The translations under genes were made by a program, and so were the position numbers. From NCBI RefSeq assembly GCF_003335675.1, contig NZ_QPHL01000017.1:496001-560000 (forward strand): DNA of 64,000 bases, given 5' to 3'. Below, piece by piece: positions 28,562-37,016 of the stretch. The notes under the pieces were generated by a model. That model was not told the DNA's origin. It ran no database searches and was given only the letters and a program-made list of their open reading frames with translations. How positions within the stretch are numbered: the first letter of the stretch is position 1; every line of letters starts with the position of its first letter. Source of the DNA: Winogradskyella sp. KYW1333. Its GTDB lineage: Bacteria > Bacteroidota > Bacteroidia > Flavobacteriales > Flavobacteriaceae.

Positions 28562-29776
28562 TTGAGTAAACACAAAGATATTATAATTATTGGTGGTGGT
28601 GCAGCAGGATTTTTTGCTGGTATAAATATTGCAGAAAAGTTTCCTCAATTGTCTATTGCCATTTTAGAACGTGGTAAAGAAGGATTGCAAAAGGTTAAAA
28701 TATCTGGTGGTGGAAGATGTAATGTAACACATGCAGAATTTGTCCCATCTGAATTGGTAAAGAACTATCCTAGAGGCGAAAAAGAGTTGTTGGGTCCGTT
28801 TCATTCATTTATGACAGGTGATACCATTTCTTGGTTTCAAGAGCGTGGTGTAGAATTAAAAATTGAAGAAGATGGCAGGATGTTTCCTGTTTCAAATTCT
28901 TCCCAAACTATAATAGATTGTTTTATAAAAGAGAGTAATAAGCACGGTGTTGAAATATGTTATAATCAAGCTGTAAAATCATTTGAATTAGTTGAAGATG
29001 GTTTTTTAATTCATACCATCAAGGATCAATTTACATGTAATAAGCTTGTGATTGCCACTGGAAGTAATCCTAAAATGTGGAATTTATTAGAAGGGATTGG
29101 GCATTCTATAGTAGAACCAGTTCCATCTCTATTTACTTTTGATATTAATGATGAACGAATTAAGAATATACCAGGAGTCGTTGCAAAAAATGTAGATGTT
29201 AAAGTACTGGGAACTACCTTAAATTCTCATGGACCATTATTGATTACCCATGTAGGTATGAGCGCACCAGCAATTTTAAAACTTTCAGCCTTTGGTGCTA
29301 TAGAACTTGCAGAATTAAATTATAACTTTAAAATTAAAGTAAACTTTATTCAAAAAGATACTGATACTTGTATTGAGGATTTAAAAAAAGCAAAGATTTT
29401 ATTCGCAAAAAAATTAGTTGTAAACACTACCCAATTTGATTTGCCAAAGCGACTTTGGAAGAAATTGGTTGTTGCCTCTGGTATTTCTGACGAAATGAAA
29501 TGGGCAGAAATCAACAAATCTCAATTGGTTTCATTGGCCCAACAACTAACCCAAGCCGTTTTTCATGTAACTGGGAAAAGCACTTTTAAGGAAGAATTTG
29601 TTACAGCTGGTGGATTAGATTTAAAGGAAATAAACTTTAAATCCTTTGAAAGTAAATTAATACCGAATCTTTACTTTGCAGGCGAGGTAATAAATGTAGA
29701 TGCTGTAACTGGAGGTTTCAATTTTCAAAATGCTTGGACAGGAGCATATATTGTGGCACAATCAATTACTAAATAA
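28562..29776 (+). CDS. NAD(P)/FAD-dependent oxidoreductase, HI0933/BaiN-like, TTG start
   Basis: Flavoprotein of the HI0933/YhiN/BaiN family. The FAD-binding Rossmann motif IIIIGGGAAGFFAG begins at residue 7, KISGGGRCNVTH is the family signature near residue 47, and the chain ends with FAGEVINVDAVTGGFNFQ, where the FAD is closed off. The 404-residue length is normal. The start has to be TTG at 28562: an in-frame TAA sits at 28544-28546, no ATG or GTG lies between, and the next ATG is beyond the FAD motif. The substrate is unknown; family members include a bile-acid reductase in gut bacteria. The stop overlaps by one base the ATG of the decayed DUF1697 gene, so the two were probably once an operon. 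Confidence 0.88.
   Translation: MSKHKDIIIIGGGAAGFFAGINIAEKFPQLSIAILERGKEGLQKVKISGGGRCNVTHAEFVPSELVKNYPRGEKELLGPFHSFMTGDTISWFQERGVELKIEEDGRMFPVSNSSQTIIDCFIKESNKHGVEICYNQAVKSFELVEDGFLIHTIKDQFTCNKLVIATGSNPKMWNLLEGIGHSIVEPVPSLFTFDINDERIKNIPGVVAKNVDVKVLGTTLNSHGPLLITHVGMSAPAILKLSAFGAIELAELNYNFKIKVNFIQKDTDTCIEDLKKAKILFAKKLVVNTTQFDLPKRLWKKLVVASGISDEMKWAEINKSQLVSLAQQLTQAVFHVTGKSTFKEEFVTAGGLDLKEINFKSFESKLIPNLYFAGEVINVDAVTGGFNFQNAWTGAYIVAQSITK
28573..28580 (-). promoter_or_regulatory. Possible -7 element for the 269-residue secreted protein
   Basis: On the minus strand this reads TATCTTTG, a perfect TAnnTTTG element, 39 bases upstream of the minus-strand start codon. It lies inside the first codons of the divergent flavoprotein gene. 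No good -33 TTTG was seen, so support is moderate. Confidence 0.45.
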
Positions 29777-30317
29777 TGAAAACATATATCGCACTTTTAA
29801 GAGGAATAAATGTCGGTGGTTATAGAAAAGTGCCTATGGCTGAACTTATATATATTTTAGCTAATATTTGACTTGAAGGTGTAAAGACTTACTTTCAAAC
29901 TGGCAATATTATTTTTCAATCTGATGAACAAAAAAAACAGAATTAGAGAGAAGAATTCAAAATTCGATTCTCAATCATTTTGGCTTTGAAGTTTCTGTAT
30001 TGGTAAGAACAAAACAGGAGCTAAATTCAATATTTGAGAATTGCCCCTTGTCAGAAGATAAAAAATCAACAGTTATTTTGCAATACTTAGTCATGTGCCA
30101 AACAAAAAATCAGTAAACAAAGCTAGTCAAAAGACCTACGAAAATGAGGAGTATTTCATTATTGGTGACTGTATCTACTTTTATTGTACAACCAGTTATG
30201 GCAAAACTAAATTTAAATTACTTTGAGCATAAATTATCCATTGGTGTCACAGCCAGGAATTATAAAACTATGCTAAAATTGATAAGCATTACAGAAGAAA
30301 ATAGACCAAACCTCTAG
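29776..30317 (+). pseudogene. Decayed DUF1697 family gene
   Basis: Starting at ATG 29776 the sequence encodes MKTYIALLRGINVGGYRKVP, the unmistakable N-terminus of DUF1697 proteins. A TGA at 29869-29871 then interrupts it (codon 32), after which LEGVKTYFQTGNIIFQS continues in the same frame. The reading frame then shifts at an A8 run (29930-29937), giving LERRIQNSILNHFGFEVSVL, and shifts again near 30095-30105, giving ASQKTYENEEYFIIGDCIYF. A third shift near 30215-30225 brings the C-terminal IGVTARNYKTMLKL and a TAG at 30315-30317. One nonsense change plus about three frameshifts spread over a gene of normal length (about 180 codons) show a dead gene rather than a single sequencing error. The function of the intact family is not established. 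Confidence 0.92.
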
Positions 30318-30325
30318 ATTTTCTC

Positions 30326-30333
30326 TATTTTTG
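30326..30333 (+). promoter_or_regulatory. Possible -7 element upstream of mvaD
   Basis: TATTTTTG fits TAnnTTTG and lies 18 bases before the mvaD start, just after the end of the DUF1697 relic. The -33 region is not convincing, so this is a tentative promoter for the isoprenoid gene set. Confidence 0.45.
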
Positions 30334-30351
30334 TAACTGAATTAAAATTAA

Positions 30352-31425
30352 ATGATAGATCAAGATTTTATTCTTAAATCCTACAACTCCAAAGTAGAAA
30401 GAGGATCGGTAAAATGGTCGTCTCCAAGTAACATAGCTTTGGTGAAGTATTGGGGAAAACGCAAAAATCAAATTCCTGAGAATCCGTCGATTAGTTTTAC
30501 ACTATCAAATTGTAAAACTATAACCGAAGTAACATATACCAAGAAAAAAAGTACAGAATTTAGTTTTGAAGTTTTTTTCGAAGGTGAGAAGAATGAAGCT
30601 TTTAAACCTAAGATTCAAACCTTTTTTGAACGTATTGAAAGCTATGTCCCATTCTTAAGAGATTATCACTTTAATATTGAAACATCAAATACTTTTCCTC
30701 ATAGTTCTGGTATTGCTTCTTCTGCTTCAGGTATGAGTGCATTGGCACTTTGTTTAATGAGTATTGAGGAAGACTTGGGTGTAGATTATGCAGATGATTA
30801 CTTTAATCGTAAGGCATCTTTTTTAGCGCGTTTAGGATCAGGAAGTGCTTGTAGAAGTATTGAAGGAGAACTTGTGGTTTGGGGTAAAAATAAGAGTACA
30901 GAAAGCTCAGATTTATTTGGAGTTAGGTTTGATGGTGATATACACTCAAATTTTAAGGATTATCAAGATGCAATTTTACTAGTAGATAAAGGAGAAAAAC
31001 AAGTTAGCAGTACTCTGGGACATAAGCTTATGTACGGTCATCCATTTGCTAAGGAGCGATTTTTACAAGCACATGACAATTTGGACAAACTAAAGGATAT
31101 ACTGTCATCAGGTGATTTGAAGGAGTTTATAAAAATTGTTGAAAGTGAGGCCTTAACCTTACATGCAATGATGATGACAAGTATGCCATATTTCATTTTA
31201 ATGAAGCCAAATACTTTGGAAATCATAAACCGAATTTGGAAGTTTAGAGAAGAAAACAATTCAAATATTTGCTTCACTTTAGATGCTGGAGCTAACGTTC
31301 ATGTATTGTTTCCCAAGGCTGAGGAATCAAAAGTTTATGACTTCATTAAGAGTGAGTTAGTTGCATATTGCCAAAACGGTCACTATATTTGTGATAGCGT
31401 TGGGAATGGTGCAAAACGGTTGTAG
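30352..31425 (+). CDS. mvaD: Diphosphomevalonate decarboxylase
   Basis: GHMP-superfamily enzyme that decarboxylates mevalonate 5-diphosphate with ATP to give isopentenyl diphosphate, the last step of the mevalonate pathway. Signatures: SNIALVKYWGKRKNQIPENP at residues 26-45 (substrate-binding N-terminus typical of the family), the GHMP phosphate loop HSSGIASSASGMSALAL, and GSGSACRSI. The 357-residue length fits. The mevalonate kinase gene follows 24 bases later and a prenyltransferase after that. This shows an isoprenoid cluster and a mevalonate route instead of MEP, as usual in Flavobacteriia. Confidence 0.95.
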   Translation: MIDQDFILKSYNSKVERGSVKWSSPSNIALVKYWGKRKNQIPENPSISFTLSNCKTITEVTYTKKKSTEFSFEVFFEGEKNEAFKPKIQTFFERIESYVPFLRDYHFNIETSNTFPHSSGIASSASGMSALALCLMSIEEDLGVDYADDYFNRKASFLARLGSGSACRSIEGELVVWGKNKSTESSDLFGVRFDGDIHSNFKDYQDAILLVDKGEKQVSSTLGHKLMYGHPFAKERFLQAHDNLDKLKDILSSGDLKEFIKIVESEALTLHAMMMTSMPYFILMKPNTLEIINRIWKFREENNSNICFTLDAGANVHVLFPKAEESKVYDFIKSELVAYCQNGHYICDSVGNGAKRL

Positions 31426-31449
31426 CCAAACCTGGCAACTTAAAAAACT

Positions 31450-32379
31450 ATGAAAGGACCATTATTTTATTCTAAAATTCTATTATTTGGAGAATACGGA
31501 ATCATAAAAGATTCTAAAGGATTATCTATCCCTTATAATTTCTATAATGGAGCTCTTAAAGTTGACGAAAACCCTTCAGACGAAGCAAAAAAATCAAATA
31601 AAAGGTTAATTGCCTTTGTTGATTATTTGCGAAACATTGAAGAAGACTTGGTTTCTTTTGATTTTGACACTTTGCAAAAGCATGTAGATGCAGGTATGTA
31701 CTTTGACTCATCAATTCCACAAGGTTATGGTGTTGGTAGTAGTGGTGCATTGGTTGCAGCTATTTATGATAAATATGCAATGAATAAAATTACTGTATTA
31801 GAAAATTTGACCAGAGAAAAGTTGTTGAAACTTAAAACCATTTTCTCTTCAATGGAATCTTTTTTCCATGGTAAGTCTTCCGGTTTAGATCCATTAAATA
31901 GTTATTTGAGTTTGCCTATTTTAATAAATTCTAAGGATAATATTGAAGCTACAGGTATACCATCTCAGAAATCTGAAGGTAAAGGTGCGGTCTTCTTATT
32001 AGATAGTGGTATAGTTGGTGAAACTGCTCCGATGGTTAAAATTTTCATGGAAAACATGAAGAACGAAGGCTTTAGAAGTATGTTGAAAGAACAATTTATC
32101 AAACACACAGATGCCTGTGTGGATGATTTCTTAAAAGGTGATATAAAATCATTATTTAAGAATACAAAACAATTATCTAAGATTGTACTTAATAATTTCA
32201 AGCCAATGATTCCTAAACAATTCCATGAATTATGGAAGAAAGGGATTGAAACTAATGATTATTATTTAAAACTTTGTGGCTCTGGTGGAGGAGGATATAT
32301 TCTAGGATTCACCGAAAATATTGATAGAGCAAGGGAAGCACTCAAAGGACAGAAATTAGAGGTTGTATATAACTTCTAA
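31450..32379 (+). CDS. GHMP kinase, mevalonate kinase
   Basis: GHMP kinase that probably phosphorylates mevalonate at C5. FYSKILLFGEYGI near the N-terminus, the ATP phosphate loop IPQGYGVGSSGALVAA (about residues 91-106), FHGKSSGLDPLNSYLSLP and the glycine-rich KLCGSGGGGYILGF near the C-terminus are the three conserved kinase motifs. At 309 residues it is shorter than animal mevalonate kinases but usual for this bacterial group. Its position between mvaD and the UbiA gene supports the assignment. Phosphomevalonate kinase is a possible alternative for a GHMP protein in such a cluster, since no separate one is seen in the window. Confidence 0.85.
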   Translation: MKGPLFYSKILLFGEYGIIKDSKGLSIPYNFYNGALKVDENPSDEAKKSNKRLIAFVDYLRNIEEDLVSFDFDTLQKHVDAGMYFDSSIPQGYGVGSSGALVAAIYDKYAMNKITVLENLTREKLLKLKTIFSSMESFFHGKSSGLDPLNSYLSLPILINSKDNIEATGIPSQKSEGKGAVFLLDSGIVGETAPMVKIFMENMKNEGFRSMLKEQFIKHTDACVDDFLKGDIKSLFKNTKQLSKIVLNNFKPMIPKQFHELWKKGIETNDYYLKLCGSGGGGYILGFTENIDRAREALKGQKLEVVYNF

Positions 32380-32424
32380 TATAGATTTTCCTGAACTTAT
32401 TTCAGGATTTAATTTTCTAAATCC

Positions 32425-33327
32425 ATGCTTTCAAGACAGCAAAAACATATACTCCTTAAATTTTTCAGCTTATTTTCTGTTGTACGTGGATATAATATTC
32501 TTATTGTTGTTATCGCTCAATATTTGGCTTCCATATATATTTTTGCGAACCACCTACCCGTTAAAACAGTTTTGTTAGATGTTAATTTATTAATGCTTGT
32601 TTTGGCTTCTTCGGCAACAATAGCTGCTGGTTATATCATTAATAATTTTTACGATTCAGAAAAGGACCTTATCAATCGTCCGCAAAAAACAATGTTGGAT
32701 AGATTAGTTAGTCAAAACACCAAACTCTCATTTTATTTTGTGCTAAATTTCTTAGCTATAGTCTTTGCAAGCTATGTATCTTTCAAGGCTGTTGTTTTCT
32801 TTGTGCTATACATCTTCGCTATATGGTTCTATTCGCATCGTTTAAAAAGACAACCAATAACAGGTAATATTGTTTCGGCAGTATTGACGGTGACTCCATT
32901 TTTTGCTATTTTTATTTACTATCGAAATTTTGAGCTGGTAATCATCGGTCATGCGATATTCTTGTTTTTACTGATTTCCATGCGTGAGCTTATAAAAGAC
33001 TTGGAAAATATTAAAGGAGATTTGGCATTGAATTACCGTACTGTTCCTGTTGTACACGGAGAACGAATAACAAAACTGATGCTAAGTATTGTAGCACTAT
33101 TAACAATTACTGTAGCAACAATTCTGATACTTTATTTTGAAATAGGACATATGTATTATTTCTTTTATCTATGTATATTTTTGTTGTTGGTATTTCTTTT
33201 TGTTTTATGGAAATCAGAAAAGAAGACACACTATTTACTTCTTCATAATGTACTTAAGTTTATAATTGTTGCTGGTGTATTTTCAATATTATTAATTGAT
33301 ATATCTATTGTTTTAAATCGTATATAA
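32425..33327 (+). CDS. UbiA family prenyltransferase (geranylgeranylglycerol-phosphate geranylgeranyltransferase-like)
   Basis: Integral membrane aromatic/polyol prenyltransferase. The first Asp-rich motif is NNFYDSEKDLINRP (about residues 73-86); the second is MRELIKDLENIKGDLALNYRT (about 188-208). Both bind the Mg-prenyl diphosphate. Some eight hydrophobic segments alternate with short loops across its 300 residues. Relatives in Bacteroidetes are annotated as geranylgeranylglycerol-phosphate geranylgeranyltransferase, but heme O, menaquinone or tocopherol-type acceptors cannot be excluded from sequence. It sits 45 bases after the mevalonate kinase gene, and its stop overlaps the nitrilase start by one base. 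Confidence 0.85.
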   Translation: MLSRQQKHILLKFFSLFSVVRGYNILIVVIAQYLASIYIFANHLPVKTVLLDVNLLMLVLASSATIAAGYIINNFYDSEKDLINRPQKTMLDRLVSQNTKLSFYFVLNFLAIVFASYVSFKAVVFFVLYIFAIWFYSHRLKRQPITGNIVSAVLTVTPFFAIFIYYRNFELVIIGHAIFLFLLISMRELIKDLENIKGDLALNYRTVPVVHGERITKLMLSIVALLTITVATILILYFEIGHMYYFFYLCIFLLLVFLFVLWKSEKKTHYLLLHNVLKFIIVAGVFSILLIDISIVLNRI

Positions 33328-34274
33328 TGGAGCATAACTTAAAAATTGCAATGGCTCAAATCGCACCAGTCTGGTTAGATAAACATGCCACATTAAAGAA
33401 AATTGAACAGTCTATAATTGATGCCACTAGAGAAAATGTAGAGCTTATAGTTTTTGGTGAAGCTCTTTTACCAGGATATCCATTTTGGTTGGCTCTTACT
33501 GGAGGGGCAGAGTGGAATACAGATATTAACAAGACGCTTCATGCGCATTATGTAAGCAATTCTATATGCATTGAAAAAGGGGATTTAAATTCAATATGTA
33601 AATTGGCTAAAACGAATAATTTAGCCATTTATTTAGGGATTATGGAGCGACCTACTGATAGAGGAGGGCACAGTATTTATGCATCATTGGTCTATATAAA
33701 TGAAAGGGGTGAAATAAAATCTGTACATAGAAAGCTACAGCCAACTTACGATGAACGCTTAACTTGGGCTCCTGGTGATGGCAATGGGCTACAAGTTCAC
33801 CCTATAAAGTCATTTACAGTAGGTGGTTTAAATTGTTGGGAAAATTGGATGCCTTTACCAAGAACAGCATTGTACGGTCAAGGTGAAAATTTACATATAG
33901 CCGTATGGCCTGGCAGTGATCATAACACAAAAGATATAACAAGATTTATTGCACGGGAGTCACGCTCTTTTGTGGTTTCGGTTTCAAGTTTAATGAACAA
34001 AATGGATTTTCCTGAGAACACACCTTTCTATAATGAAATTATAAAAAATGCGCCTGATATATTAGCTAATGGAGGCAGTTGTATTGCAGGACCAGATGGT
34101 GAATGGATTGTGGAGCCAGTAATCAATAAAGAGGGTTTAATAATTCAATCTATTAACTTTAATAGAGTATTAGAAGAGCGTCAAAATTTTGATGTTGTTG
34201 GCCATTACTCTAGACCCGATGTAACAAAATTAACTGTCAATAGAGATAGGCAAACTACTGTAGAAATTAAATAG
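33327..34274 (+). CDS. Nitrilase / carbon-nitrogen hydrolase
   Basis: Cytoplasmic CN-hydrolase with the complete Glu-Lys-Cys triad: Glu in FGEALLPGYPFW (about residue 46), Lys in HRKLQPTYDERLTW (about 132) and Cys in GGLNCWENWMPL (about 168). The CWEN context and PGYPFW motif are characteristic of true nitrilases (nitrile to acid plus ammonia) rather than the amidase or omega-amidase branches. At 315 residues it is full length. The start ATG overlaps the UbiA stop by one base (TAATG), so translation is probably coupled and the gene is part of the isoprenoid operon, although no metabolic link is obvious. The physiological substrate is unknown. Confidence 0.9.
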   Translation: MEHNLKIAMAQIAPVWLDKHATLKKIEQSIIDATRENVELIVFGEALLPGYPFWLALTGGAEWNTDINKTLHAHYVSNSICIEKGDLNSICKLAKTNNLAIYLGIMERPTDRGGHSIYASLVYINERGEIKSVHRKLQPTYDERLTWAPGDGNGLQVHPIKSFTVGGLNCWENWMPLPRTALYGQGENLHIAVWPGSDHNTKDITRFIARESRSFVVSVSSLMNKMDFPENTPFYNEIIKNAPDILANGGSCIAGPDGEWIVEPVINKEGLIIQSINFNRVLEERQNFDVVGHYSRPDVTKLTVNRDRQTTVEIK

Positions 34275-34293
34275 TTAATGTAAAGTATTGTTA

Positions 34294-34301
34294 TACCTTT
34301 G
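34294..34301 (+). promoter_or_regulatory. Possible -7 element upstream of the RluB-like gene
   Basis: TACCTTTG fits TAnnTTTG, 20 bases before the ATG at 34322. No clear -33 TTTG is seen at the expected distance. Confidence 0.5.
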
Positions 34302-34321
34302 CAGCCTAAAATTTAAGTGTT

Positions 34322-35161
34322 ATGAGCAGAAATCAAGATGGAAGAGGAAAAGGGAAAGCTTCAAGCAGAAAACCTCCCAGAAGTAATGCAAAGGGTTTTG
34401 CTAAGGATAACAGATTTTCTAATAAAAAATCTCAGCCGAAAAAAACATCGAATCCAGATGAGATTCGTTTGAATAAATACATTGCAAATTCTGGAATTTG
34501 TTCTAGGCGAGAAGCTGATGAAAATATTGCTTTAGGATTAGCCACTGTAAATGGGAAGATTATTACCGAAATGGGTTATAAAGTGAAGCTTGGTGATGAA
34601 GTTAAGTTTGATGGAAGGCGTATTAGTCCAGAGCCAAAAGTTTACGTACTTCTAAATAAACCGAAAGGATTTGCTACTACTACAGCAGAAGGAAAGGGTA
34701 GAACGGTTATGGATTTAGTTGCCAATGCAACCAATGCTAAAATTAAACCCATTGGCCGATTAGGTAGAAATTCTTTAGGCTTACTCTTGTTTACCAATGA
34801 TGATGAGGTGATTCAAAAGTTTACCAATTCTAAAACAGGTGTTGCGCGACTATTTCAAGTAGAACTAGATAAAAATCTAAAATTTGAAGACCTTAAAAAA
34901 ATTCAAGAGGGATTCAAGGTTGAAGGAAAGCTCATTGCCGTTGAAGAAGTTAGTTATATACAAGGTGAGTCTAAAAATAAAATAGGCATAAAAATTAAAA
35001 ATACTGGTAACACCATATTAAGAACAATTTTCGATTACCTTAAATACGATATTGTAAAAATTGATTGTGTTGCAATTGGTCATTTAACTAAAAAAGATAT
35101 TCCTAGAGGGCATTGGAAACACTTAACTACACAAGAGGTTAATACTCTTAAAATGCTTTAA
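34322..35161 (+). CDS. RluB/RsuA-family pseudouridine synthase paralogue lacking the catalytic Asp
   Basis: A basic N-terminal tail of about 45 residues (RGKGKASSRKPPRSN) is followed by an S4 RNA-binding domain (IRLNKYIANSGICSRREAD) and an RsuA/RluB-like catalytic domain (VYVLLNKPKGFATT, ending IPRGHWKHL). In active enzymes the motif is GRLDxxTxGLLL, with Asp as the nucleophile. Here it is GRLGRNSLGLLLF, Gly replacing Asp (codon GGT where GAT would be expected). The C-terminal GRNRxVRR motif has also become GNTILRTIF. The frame is intact and of family length, so this is not a broken gene. It is either an inactive RNA-binding paralogue or a neofunctionalised one. It follows the nitrilase by 47 bases. 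Confidence 0.85.
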   Translation: MSRNQDGRGKGKASSRKPPRSNAKGFAKDNRFSNKKSQPKKTSNPDEIRLNKYIANSGICSRREADENIALGLATVNGKIITEMGYKVKLGDEVKFDGRRISPEPKVYVLLNKPKGFATTTAEGKGRTVMDLVANATNAKIKPIGRLGRNSLGLLLFTNDDEVIQKFTNSKTGVARLFQVELDKNLKFEDLKKIQEGFKVEGKLIAVEEVSYIQGESKNKIGIKIKNTGNTILRTIFDYLKYDIVKIDCVAIGHLTKKDIPRGHWKHLTTQEVNTLKML

Positions 35162-35278
35162 GTTATATTATACATTACAACAATTCAATAGTCTTGAAGC
35201 CAATTTTAATATAATATTTCATTAATATTTATTTTAATTTCATTTGTATCTTAGTATTACTAATCAACCCTAACTAAG

Positions 35279-35575
35279 ATGAAAGATAATCTTAAACGTG
35301 TAATTGTAGATTTCAAGAAGCTAACACCTGAGATACTCGCATTGTTAGTAGAAAAGTATCCCGACGGCTATGACGATAATCATATTATTTCATTTAGAAA
35401 TGCCAAAAATGAAATTGTTGAGGCTGTTGAAGTTACCACAGAAGACACAAAGTATTTAGTTAAAGTAAGTACTAAATTAGCGGTGACTATGGAGAATTAT
35501 GATGAAGATGATTATGAGGATTTTGAAGGAGATGATCCTGATGCCATACAACCACCTGAAGATTTAGAGGATTAA
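35279..35575 (+). CDS. Small acidic protein of unknown function
   Basis: A 98-residue soluble protein with a mixed N-terminal half (RVIVDFKKLTPEILALLVEK, then YPDGYDDNHIISFRNA) and a strongly acidic tail (about residues 75-98, MENYDEDDYEDFEGDDPD). No signal peptide or membrane segment is visible. Codon use and the ordered first 70 residues support a real gene; I know no function. It follows the RluB-like gene by 117 bases and overlaps the last 4 bases of the convergent membrane glycosyltransferase gene. An acidic tail like this is common in proteins that bind basic partners such as nucleic-acid proteins, but that is only a suggestion. Confidence 0.7.
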   Translation: MKDNLKRVIVDFKKLTPEILALLVEKYPDGYDDNHIISFRNAKNEIVEAVEVTTEDTKYLVKVSTKLAVTMENYDEDDYEDFEGDDPDAIQPPEDLED

Positions 35576-36933
35576 ATATTTATCTTTTTCTTCAGCACGA
35601 CTTCCCAAATAAATACAGAAAACACAATGAGGTATTCAAAAGCTAATACCCATAGATTTTCGGTATAATCAATGTCGGCATAAGCAAAATAGCTTAATAT
35701 TATTACAACAGACCAAATTAGAGCGTATCTGTAGGCAGCGTAAATAGAAAGTATGATTAGTGTTGTTAAATACCATGGATGTACTGTAGTACTTAAAAAC
35801 AGATAACAACTAAGTGTCAAAAGCATTGAAGTTGCCAATTCAGTTATCGTGTGTGTTGCTCTGAAAAAGGAAAAGTAAAGGATTATAGATAAGGATATCA
35901 GTGGAAATATTTTAGTAATTATTGCTATTTCATTATATCCAGTAATGGCATAACCAATTTCTCTGGCCAAATAATATATGCTACCATTAAATTCAAAATT
36001 ACCGAACCATAATCCAATGGTTTTCGAGTAATTAGTAATAAATTCCATTGAAAAAAATGGTATAAAGAAGAGAATTAGGGTTACTCCAACAACTGAGTAA
36101 AACTTTATCAATTTCTTAAAATTTACCTTTCCATTTTCTTTTTTAAACCATTTAAAAAATAATGGTAAAAACATTATTGGGATTAATTTTATGGAGATTG
36201 AACAAGCCAAAATAATTGCGGATATTAACCACTTCCTGCAATGCAGTAAGTACAGACTCCAAACGAAAAAGAAAACCATTACACCTTCAAAATGAAGGTT
36301 ACCTGTTAGCTCTATAATTATAAAAGGGTTAAGTATGTACCAAAAGATTCTGCCGGATGGAATATTTAATTTCTCAAGGAGTTTTTTACCAAAATATAGT
36401 GTGCCTAAATCTGCACCAATAATAAGTATTCTCATACCGACAATCGAATTCAAAATACTGTGGCCAGGAAACAAATTTGCAATGACAAAGCATAGCTGGT
36501 TTAATGGTGGATAGTTTGTGTAATTTGAAGCACTTAGACTTCCCATTCCATGATATAGTTCTAGTTGATTTGGAAAATTTGTTAGAGCTCCTAATTCCAT
36601 CTGATAATCAGGAGTACTTAAATACGGATTTAAACCAGACAATATCATCTGACCATCCCAAATAAAACGATAAAAATCTTGTGAAAGATTTGGTATTGCA
36701 AATAGAAATAAAAGTCTAAATAGAACAGAAGCAATAACTAGAATCCTAAAGTAGAATCCACTTGACTTAATAACGAGATAAGCAAAAACAAAAAGACCCA
36801 CATATAGCAGAGGGAGTTTTAAAGTATCGGTTCTTGCTAAATCATAGGCAAAGATTAAATACAATATGGAACTCAAAATAATAAAAACAAGTGGTAACTT
36901 TTTGTATTTAATTATATTGATTATTCCGAGCAT
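35572..36933 (-). CDS. Polytopic membrane glycosyltransferase, mannosyltransferase (GT87/GT-C) like
   Basis: A 453-residue integral membrane protein with ten or more hydrophobic segments. After the second to third segment comes the loop NLSQDFYRFIWDGQMILSGL followed by NPYLSTP. D-x-x-R-x-x-x-DG...G-x-NPY is the first-loop signature of GT-C polyprenyl-phosphate-dependent mannosyltransferases of Bacteroidetes and actinobacteria. It would transfer a sugar from a lipid-phosphate donor on the periplasmic side. The dolichol-phosphate-mannose synthase-like GT2 encoded some 2.7 kb away could supply such donors. Its stop overlaps the stop of the small acidic gene by 4 bases. Confidence 0.75.
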   Translation of the reverse strand: MLGIINIIKYKKLPLVFIILSSILYLIFAYDLARTDTLKLPLLYVGLFVFAYLVIKSSGFYFRILVIASVLFRLLFLFAIPNLSQDFYRFIWDGQMILSGLNPYLSTPDYQMELGALTNFPNQLELYHGMGSLSASNYTNYPPLNQLCFVIANLFPGHSILNSIVGMRILIIGADLGTLYFGKKLLEKLNIPSGRIFWYILNPFIIIELTGNLHFEGVMVFFFVWSLYLLHCRKWLISAIILACSISIKLIPIMFLPLFFKWFKKENGKVNFKKLIKFYSVVGVTLILFFIPFFSMEFITNYSKTIGLWFGNFEFNGSIYYLAREIGYAITGYNEIAIITKIFPLISLSIILYFSFFRATHTITELATSMLLTLSCYLFLSTTVHPWYLTTLIILSIYAAYRYALIWSVVIILSYFAYADIDYTENLWVLAFEYLIVFSVFIWEVVLKKKINI

Positions 36934-37016
36934 ATAGCCAAAGATAAAATTATTTGCTTCGCGACATTTAATGCCTTTATAAAAAGATTTTTAACTTTAA
37001 GAGCAATACTTAAATT

